This document shows, one piece after another, positions 58,880 to 64,000 of a DNA stretch of 64,000 nt; positions within the stretch are counted from its first letter, which is position 1; each line of letters begins with the position of its first letter. The position numbers and the translations under genes are program-made. This DNA comes from Polynucleobacter bastaniensis (GTDB lineage: Bacteria; Pseudomonadota; Gammaproteobacteria; Burkholderiales; Burkholderiaceae): assembly GCF_018882205.1 (NCBI RefSeq), contig NZ_JACVOU010000001.1, forward strand, positions 62,001-126,000, given 5' to 3'. The notes beneath the pieces are model-generated. The model was given only the letters and a program-made list of their open reading frames with translations. It searched no databases and was not told the DNA's origin.

Positions 58880-59902
58880 TTAAACTTCGAGCTTGGGATT
58901 GCGCCCCATCAGTTTTTTAACTGCTTCATGTGGCGATAGTTTTCCAGCTAAGACTTCGCCCATCATGGTGGTAATGGGCATCTCAACACCCAAACGCGTA
59001 GCGAGAATGCTGACAGCAGAGGCACATAAGACACCCTCTGCAACATGTCCTAAGCTATCCAAAATTTCAGGTAATGGTTTTCCTGCTGCAAGCGCTAAGC
59101 CAACACGACGATTGCGAGAGAGGTCTCCAGTAGCCGTCAAAATCAAATCACCTACGCCAGTTAAGCCCATACAGGTCTCTGGTCTACCACCAGCCGCTTT
59201 TACTAAACGCATCATTTCTGCAAGGCCACGAGTTAATACCGCAGCGCGTGCATTTAAACCCAGATCTAAGCCATCACCAATACCAGCTGCAATCGCTAAA
59301 ACGTTTTTAATAGCACCCCCTAGTTCGACACCAACCAAATCATCACTGGAGTAGATGCGCATATTGCCATGGTGAAAGGCGCCCTGAACAATGTGACACA
59401 AAGTGTTGGATTTGCTAGCGATAGTTAATGCGCAAGGCATGCCATCACCAACCTCTTGCGCAAAACTGGGTCCCGATAGAGCGCCATAAGAATGGACTAG
59501 ACCATGGCTATGTAGTTGATCTTCGCGTGCCACTACTTGGTGCGGCAATAAGGTAGTGCTAGGCTCTAAGCCTTTACATAACCAAACAATATTGAGCGGA
59601 TGTTTTGCGAGGTGCAATACCTGTGCCACTGTTTCTGATAAACCAGACATCGGAGTAGCAATAACTAAAAGATCATTTTCAGAAAGGCGTGCAATTGCCC
59701 GCTCAAAACTCACTTCTAATTGCAGGTCCTTAGGTAAGGCAACACCAGGCAAATAGCCTGTGTTTGCACCTGACTGCTGCATACCTTCAATTTGCTCAAC
59801 GCTTCGAGACCAAAGACTAACGTCGCCTGGCTGAAGATAACGTGCAGCTTGCGCTGCCATAGCTGTGCCCCATGAACCAGCTCCAAGCAGCGTCACTTTC
59901 AT
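58880..59902 (-). CDS. gpsA: Glycerol-3-phosphate dehydrogenase (NAD(P)+)
   Basis: Reduces dihydroxyacetone phosphate to glycerol 3-phosphate for phospholipids. The 340 residues start with the dinucleotide loop LLGAGSWGTAMAAQAA, and contain YGALSGPSFAQEVGDGMPCA, VGVELGGAIKNVLAIAAGIG with the catalytic Lys, and GVGDLILTATGDLSRNRRVG. It follows secB on the minus strand by 24 bases. Confidence 0.97.
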   Translation of the reverse strand: MKVTLLGAGSWGTAMAAQAARYLQPGDVSLWSRSVEQIEGMQQSGANTGYLPGVALPKDLQLEVSFERAIARLSENDLLVIATPMSGLSETVAQVLHLAKHPLNIVWLCKGLEPSTTLLPHQVVAREDQLHSHGLVHSYGALSGPSFAQEVGDGMPCALTIASKSNTLCHIVQGAFHHGNMRIYSSDDLVGVELGGAIKNVLAIAAGIGDGLDLGLNARAAVLTRGLAEMMRLVKAAGGRPETCMGLTGVGDLILTATGDLSRNRRVGLALAAGKPLPEILDSLGHVAEGVLCASAVSILATRLGVEMPITTMMGEVLAGKLSPHEAVKKLMGRNPKLEV

Positions 59903-59926
59903 GATCTGTGGGCTTTAAAAATTAGC

Positions 59927-60448
59927 TTAGTGAGGAAGAATGATTTTGCTTTCATCGGCTGAGCTACTTTCCGTTGCAGCTCCTTGCGCAGCCTGCATCA
60001 GGCGATGCTCGTACATGCCGTGGAAATTAATCTCATTCAAATGAATTGGCTGGAAACCAGCACGGCTAATAGTGTCGGCAATATTTGAGCGCAGATAAGG
60101 ATACAAAATGGTTGGGCAAGCAATGCCTAACATGGGATCAATTTGCTCGGCAGGGATATTATTAAATTCAAAAATACCCGCTTGTTTTGCCTCAACCAAG
60201 AAGAGCGCTTTGCTCTCTACTTTGGCGGTTACTGTTGCAATCAAGGCAACCTCAAAAATTTCATCGCCTAGGCGGGTGACTGCAACGTCGACCTCAACTT
60301 CAACTTGAGGCTCAGCCGCAACCAATAAAATTTGCGGTGCATGCGGTTGCTCTAGAGATAAATCCTTGAGATAGATTCTTTGAATACGAAAACCAGGCTC
60401 TTTTGAAGTATCGGCTGCATCTGGAGCGGAAGTAGTTTGTTCAGTCAT
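59927..60448 (-). CDS. secB: Protein-export chaperone SecB
   Basis: Tetrameric chaperone that holds preproteins unfolded for SecA. The 173 residues have the family body [40 protein letters not shown] and [20 protein letters not shown], plus acidic or polar tails at both ends (extra about 15 residues each). Neighbours grxC-secB-gpsA are the standard order in proteobacteria. Confidence 0.97.
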   Translation of the reverse strand: MTEQTTSAPDAADTSKEPGFRIQRIYLKDLSLEQPHAPQILLVAAEPQVEVEVDVAVTRLGDEIFEVALIATVTAKVESKALFLVEAKQAGIFEFNNIPAEQIDPMLGIACPTILYPYLRSNIADTISRAGFQPIHLNEINFHGMYEHRLMQAAQGAATESSSADESKIILPH

Positions 60449-60469
60449 GGAAACTTTCTGAGTAAATTT

Positions 60470-60724
60470 TTAAGCTAGCAGTGGATCAAGTTGGCCGGCG
60501 CGATCTAAAGCAACTAGGTCGTCATAACCGCCAATATGAGTCTCACCAATGTAAATTTGTGGCACTGTACGACGACCAGTACGGGTCATCATGATCTCGC
60601 GCTGCGCAGGATCCCGATCAATCAGAATCTTCTCTAAATTAGCAACGCCCTTCTTGTGCAGAAGCTTTTCTGCCATAACGCAATAAGGGCAAACTTGAGT
60701 GCTGTACATCGTGACTGGGGGCAT
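60470..60724 (-). CDS. grxC: Glutaredoxin 3
   Basis: Dithiol glutaredoxin (84 residues) with the active site CPYC (Cys12, Cys15), the cis-proline TVPQIYIG and the glutathione-binding GGYDDLVAL. It follows the rhodanese gene by 17 bases on the minus strand and precedes secB by 21. Confidence 0.97.
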   Translation of the reverse strand: MPPVTMYSTQVCPYCVMAEKLLHKKGVANLEKILIDRDPAQREIMMTRTGRRTVPQIYIGETHIGGYDDLVALDRAGQLDPLLA

Positions 60725-60741
60725 ATCTAAGACTCGCTGAA

Positions 60742-61158
60742 TTATTTAACTAATGGCAAGGCTGCGGCTTGCCAGCCTTGAACGCCGCCATCTAGGACTG
60801 CAACCTCTGGGAACCCCAACTTATTGAGTGCTGGGACCAGCTTGCGAGCATTCGCACCAGACTCACAAACCAAAATAATGGGATTGTTACGATCTAATTT
60901 GAGCTTATCTATTCCAGATGGAATTTGCTCAACCAAAATATGCTTTGAACCTGGTAGGTGGCCAATCTTAAAATCGGATGCTGGACGTAAGTCCAAAACT
61001 GCTGCTTTACGACGATTGATCCAAATAGTTGCTTCTGTAGGCGATAAGCCTTTTCCGCTAATAAGCGTAGATAATGTAGGGAAGAAGAGCGCTGCGCCCG
61101 TAACCAGCAGGAGGGCAATAAGCGCCAAATTATCAATTTGTGTAAGAAAGTTCATCAC
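60742..61158 (-). CDS. Membrane-anchored rhodanese-like protein
   Basis: Single N-terminal helix (about 9-33, LALIALLLVTGAALFFPTLS) with a rhodanese domain (about 40-138): VLDLRPASDFKIGHLPGSKH and the active-site loop VCESGANARKL with the catalytic Cys. The gene is GlpE/YibN-like; YibN lies next to grxC-secB-gpsA in many proteobacteria, as here. It probably transfers sulfur or is involved in membrane redox; the substrate is not known. Divergent from gpmA, 19 bases apart. Confidence 0.92.
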   Translation of the reverse strand: MMNFLTQIDNLALIALLLVTGAALFFPTLSTLISGKGLSPTEATIWINRRKAAVLDLRPASDFKIGHLPGSKHILVEQIPSGIDKLKLDRNNPIILVCESGANARKLVPALNKLGFPEVAVLDGGVQGWQAAALPLVK

Positions 61159-61177
61159 CGGATTATAGAATGGCTCT

Positions 61178-61867
61178 ATGAAACAACTTGTCCTTATTCG
61201 TCATGGCGAATCCGCCTGGAACCTTGAAAACCGATTTACTGGCTGGGCGGACGTTGACTTAACCCCTAAAGGTACTGAACAGGCCCTTGCTGCAGGTGAA
61301 AATCTCCGTAAAGCTGGCTATGAGTTTGATGTGGCCTATACCTCAGTACTCAGAAGAGCGATCCGTACCCTGTGGCACGTTCAGGACGCTATGGACCTCA
61401 TGTGGTTGCCAGTGGTACATAGCTGGAGACTGAACGAGCGTCACTATGGCGCCCTTACAGGCCTCAATAAAGCTGAAACTGCCCAACAATACGGAGATGC
61501 CCAAGTTCATATTTGGCGTCGCTCCTTCGATATACGGCCACCGCTCCTAGAAAAAGATGATGAGCGTAATCCGCAAAATGATCCGCGTTACGCAAAACTG
61601 AGTGATTCTGATATTCCCCTGGGGGAGTGCCTTAAAGACAACGTCGAGCGCGTATTACCCCTTTGGAATGAATCGATCGCCCCCGCCCTTAAAGCCGGCA
61701 AGCGGGTATTGCTCGTCGCACACGGTAATAGTATTCGCTCTTTAATTAAGTATCTCGACCAGGTTTCTGATAAAGACATCATGGAAATTAATGTTCCTAA
61801 TGGCATCCCGCTGGTTTACGAGCTCGATGACAATCTCAAACCTACTCAGCATTTTTATTTGAATTAA
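61178..61867 (+). CDS. gpmA: 2,3-bisphosphoglycerate-dependent phosphoglycerate mutase
   Basis: Glycolytic interconversion of 3- and 2-phosphoglycerate. The 229 residues have the phosphohistidine motif [18 protein letters not shown] (His9), the acid [16 protein letters not shown] and the second histidine [14 protein letters not shown]. The length is slightly under E. coli GpmA. Followed by the S41 protease 14 bases later. Confidence 0.97.
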   Translation: MKQLVLIRHGESAWNLENRFTGWADVDLTPKGTEQALAAGENLRKAGYEFDVAYTSVLRRAIRTLWHVQDAMDLMWLPVVHSWRLNERHYGALTGLNKAETAQQYGDAQVHIWRRSFDIRPPLLEKDDERNPQNDPRYAKLSDSDIPLGECLKDNVERVLPLWNESIAPALKAGKRVLLVAHGNSIRSLIKYLDQVSDKDIMEINVPNGIPLVYELDDNLKPTQHFYLN

Positions 61868-61881
61868 GGTAAAACTGAAAT

Positions 61882-63315
61882 ATGCGCGTATTTTTCAAGA
61901 ACTTTGCCCTAGTCTCTGTCGGCCTCATCGCCGGGGTTGCAGCCACCATCCAGCTTTCAGCTACAGCTCAACAGGGCACGACACTACCTTTAGATGAGCT
62001 GCGGACACTATCGAATGTCTTTGCGCAAATCAAGCGTGAGTATGTTGAGCCAATTGAAGATAAACAACTGCTAACCGATGCAGTCAAGGGCATGGTGAGC
62101 AGTCTTGATCCTCACTCCACCTATCTGGATAAAAAAGACTTCTCTGAAATGCAAGAACAAACCAGTGGCAAGTTTGCTGGTCTTGGTATTGAAATTACCT
62201 CAGAGGATGGCGTCGTCAAAGTACTCAATCCGATTGAAGATAGCCCTGCAGCACGTGCTGGCTTGCAAGCTGGTGACCTCATTACGCGCTTAGACGACAA
62301 ACCAGTTCGTGGTATGTCGCTAGATAAGGCTGTGCGCACCATGCGTGGTACTCCAGGCACAAAAATTACCTTGACCGTCTTTCGTAAAAGCGAAGAGCGC
62401 AGCTTTCCGGTAACCATTACCCGCGCTGAAATTAAAGTTCAATCGGTCAAAGCCAAAATTTTGGATAACAACGTTGCTTGGGTCAGAGTGACGAGCTTTC
62501 AAGAGCGCACCATTCCCGATCTTGCCAAGAAATTAACTGAGCTTGCAAATCAAGATCCCAAAATGAAGGGTATCATTCTTGACCTCAGAAACAATGGCGG
62601 CGGCTTATTACAAGGCGCAGTCGGTGTTGCTGCTGCTTTCTTACCAGTAGATGCTGTCATCGTTTCGACTAAAGGTCAGACTGCCGACTCTAAGCAGGTG
62701 TTTAATGCAACACCGGCGATGTATCGCCTCAGTGAGCCTAGAGATCCCTTAGCTGGCGTACCAGCCATGTATAAAAAGCTACCAATGGTAGTTTTGGTAA
62801 ATGCTTATTCAGCATCAGCCTCTGAGATTGTGGCTGGCGCATTGCAAGATTACAAACGTGCAACTATTATTGGTAAAACGACTTTCGGTAAAGGCTCTGT
62901 ACAAACAGTTCGTCCGTTAACCAATGATTCAGCATTGAAAATCACTACGGCGTATTACTACACACCAAGTGGTAAATCAATTCAAGCGTATGGCATCAAA
63001 CCTGATATCGCAGTAGATCAAAATAAAGATGGTGATCCCGATGATGTATTGATCACTCGCGAGATCGACAGCGAGAAGCATTTGCGCAACAAGCAATCTT
63101 CAGAAGAAAAGCTAGCCTCTGAACGAGAAAAACGTCGGCTAGAAGAGTTACAACGCATTGAAGAAAAAAATGCCAAGAAGACTCCTGAAGAGAAAGAGAA
63201 AGAAAAATCGAAGAAGCCCGTCGAGCTAGGCGGTGCAGATGACTTCATGCTTACTCAGGCAGTCGCATTTATCAATGGTGAGCCTGTGAAACGCTCCGCC
63301 TCTAAGCTAGAGTAA
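61882..63315 (+). CDS. Carboxyl-terminal processing protease (S41 family)
   Basis: Periplasmic serine protease of the CtpA type. The 477 residues start with a signal peptide or anchor (about 1-31, FALVSVGLIAGVAATIQLSA), then a PDZ domain (about 85-175; FAGLGIEITSEDGVVKVLNP), and the S41 catalytic domain with LDLRNNGGGLLQGAVGVAAA, the nucleophile Ser in VNAYSASASEIVAGALQDYK and the Lys in IGKTTFGKGSVQTVRPL. A Lys/Glu-rich charged tail (about 390-450) ends the chain. It usually follows gpmA and precedes a moeB-like gene, as here. Confidence 0.95.
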   Translation: MRVFFKNFALVSVGLIAGVAATIQLSATAQQGTTLPLDELRTLSNVFAQIKREYVEPIEDKQLLTDAVKGMVSSLDPHSTYLDKKDFSEMQEQTSGKFAGLGIEITSEDGVVKVLNPIEDSPAARAGLQAGDLITRLDDKPVRGMSLDKAVRTMRGTPGTKITLTVFRKSEERSFPVTITRAEIKVQSVKAKILDNNVAWVRVTSFQERTIPDLAKKLTELANQDPKMKGIILDLRNNGGGLLQGAVGVAAAFLPVDAVIVSTKGQTADSKQVFNATPAMYRLSEPRDPLAGVPAMYKKLPMVVLVNAYSASASEIVAGALQDYKRATIIGKTTFGKGSVQTVRPLTNDSALKITTAYYYTPSGKSIQAYGIKPDIAVDQNKDGDPDDVLITREIDSEKHLRNKQSSEEKLASEREKRRLEELQRIEEKNAKKTPEEKEKEKSKKPVELGGADDFMLTQAVAFINGEPVKRSASKLE

Positions 63316-63336
63316 GTTCTCGCATTAAGAATATAT

Positions 63337-64000
63337 ATGAACGATGAGCAGCTGCTTCGCTACTCGCGGCACTTACTACTAGAAGAAATTGATGTTGCAG
63401 GCCAAGAAAAGTTGCTTGGCTCGCACGTCTTGGTTATTGGTGCCGGCGGATTAGGAAGTGCTGCCGCGCCTTACTTAGCTGCAGCTGGCGTCGGAAAAAT
63501 CACGCTAATTGATCATGACCAAGTCGAGCTCACTAATTTGCAGCGCCAAATCATGCATACCCAGAATTCGATTGGCAAGACTAAAGTGGAGTCTGGAAGG
63601 CAATTTTTACAAAGCCTAAATTCCGCCCTCACGATTAACGCAATCGCAGCAAAGGCTTCAGAAGATTTACTCAATACACTCTTGCCGGAAGTGGATCTTG
63701 TTTTAGATTGCACGGATAACTTTGCTACCCGCCAGCTAGTCAATCAAGCCTGTTTTATTCACAAGATTCCACTGGTCTCTGGATCTGCACTCAAATTTGA
63801 TGGTCAACTCAGTGTCTTTGATTTTCGTAAAGAAACCTCACCCTGCTATGCCTGCCTTTTTTCTCCGGAAGAACAATTTGAAGAAGTCAGTTGTGCCAGC
63901 ATGGGCATCTTTTCCCCACTCGTTGGCATTATTGGCTCAATGCAAGCGGCGCAAGCTCTGCAGGTATTGATTGGCTTTGGTCAGCCTCTCGTTGGAAGAA
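63337..64000 (+). CDS. HesA/MoeB/ThiF family adenylyltransferase, partial
   Basis: E1-like enzyme that adenylates the C-terminus of a sulfur-carrier protein (MoaD or ThiS). About 221 residues are visible: RYSRHLLLEEIDVAGQEKLL, the nucleotide loop VLVIGAGGLGSAAAPYLAAA, DHDQVELTNLQRQIMH, the Asp in DCTDNFATRQLVNQACF and a first zinc Cys pair in CYACLF. The C-terminal part with the second CxxC lies past the right edge. MoeB and ThiF cannot be told apart here. ATG 63337 is preceded by a weak ribosome site. Confidence 0.92.
   Translation, partial: MNDEQLLRYSRHLLLEEIDVAGQEKLLGSHVLVIGAGGLGSAAAPYLAAAGVGKITLIDHDQVELTNLQRQIMHTQNSIGKTKVESGRQFLQSLNSALTINAIAAKASEDLLNTLLPEVDLVLDCTDNFATRQLVNQACFIHKIPLVSGSALKFDGQLSVFDFRKETSPCYACLFSPEEQFEEVSCASMGIFSPLVGIIGSMQAAQALQVLIGFGQPLVGR

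Overview
The window is a stretch of core chromosome from a betaproteobacterium of the family Burkholderiaceae. Gene content, gene order and moderate G+C (mid-40s % by eye) point to Polynucleobacter or a close streamlined freshwater relative. Evidence: the order kdsD-kdsC-lptCAB-hpf-ptsN-hprK-rapZ-mutY-mutM-(TPR/lolB)-ispE-tRNA-Gln-prs-rplY-pth, the ctaCDGE cytochrome oxidase block with its small betaproteobacterial accessory genes, short intergenic gaps, and no mobile elements. I see no prophage, insertion sequence, integron or CRISPR array.

Layout. 1-1.3 kb (minus): start of argC, then rpsI and rplM. 1.3-1.7 kb: the largest protein-free gap besides rnpB, holding a candidate small RNA with an anti-Shine-Dalgarno motif. 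1.7-2.1 kb: an OsmC-family gene (plus). 2.15-2.46 kb: RNase P RNA (minus). 2.5-18 kb: a long minus-strand run with pyrC, glycerate kinase, an Atm1-type ABC exporter, nudB, aspS, a DUF502 membrane protein, ubiB, ubiJ, a Tim44-domain protein, ubiE, a DUF971 protein and a giant FAD/Fe-S oxidoreductase. 18-21.4 kb (plus): ilvA, a 5'-nucleotidase-like gene, queF. 21.4-23.2 kb (minus): ssb and an MFS exporter. Then uvrA (plus) and a Kef-type antiporter (minus). 28.1-34.6 kb (plus): Kdo synthesis and LPS transport (kdsD, kdsC, lptC, lptA, lptB), a decayed rpoN remnant, hpf, ptsN, hprK, rapZ. mutY-mutM are convergent to this. 36.5-41.5 kb (plus): a TPR-LolB fusion, ispE, tRNA-Gln, prs, rplY, pth. 41.5-45.6 kb (minus): ferredoxin, coaD, rsmD and a pair of M16 peptidases. 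45.7-47.6 kb (plus): ftsY and rpoH, the latter behind a perfect CIRCE operator. 47.6-56.6 kb: the aa3-type cytochrome c oxidase locus (minus; ctaC, ctaD, small ORF, ctaG, DUF2970, ctaE, then SURF1, an unknown, ctaA, ctaB, SCO) with one DUF2909 gene on the plus strand. 56.8-64 kb: a methyltransferase, comF, trmL, gpsA, secB, grxC, a rhodanese, gpmA, a carboxyl-terminal protease and the start of a MoeB/ThiF-type gene.

How the genes fit together. The respiratory theme is strong: ubiquinone synthesis (ubiB, ubiJ, ubiE), heme A synthesis (ctaA, ctaB), copper delivery (SCO, Cox11) and oxidase subunits lie in two blocks. Envelope biogenesis forms another theme (Kdo, Lpt, LolB domain, SecB). PtsN and HprK belong to the nitrogen-type phosphotransferase system, and their usual partner rpoN survives only as a frameshifted fragment.

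Most unusual points: the rpoN remnant between lptB and hpf; LolB fused to a TPR protein without a lipobox; rsmD apparently starting at a non-standard AUA codon behind an ideal Shine-Dalgarno; CIRCE control of rpoH; the candidate anti-SD small RNA upstream of rplM; and a palindromic -10 shared by two divergent, possibly leaderless genes (comF and a methyltransferase). I found no clearly new multi-gene system.
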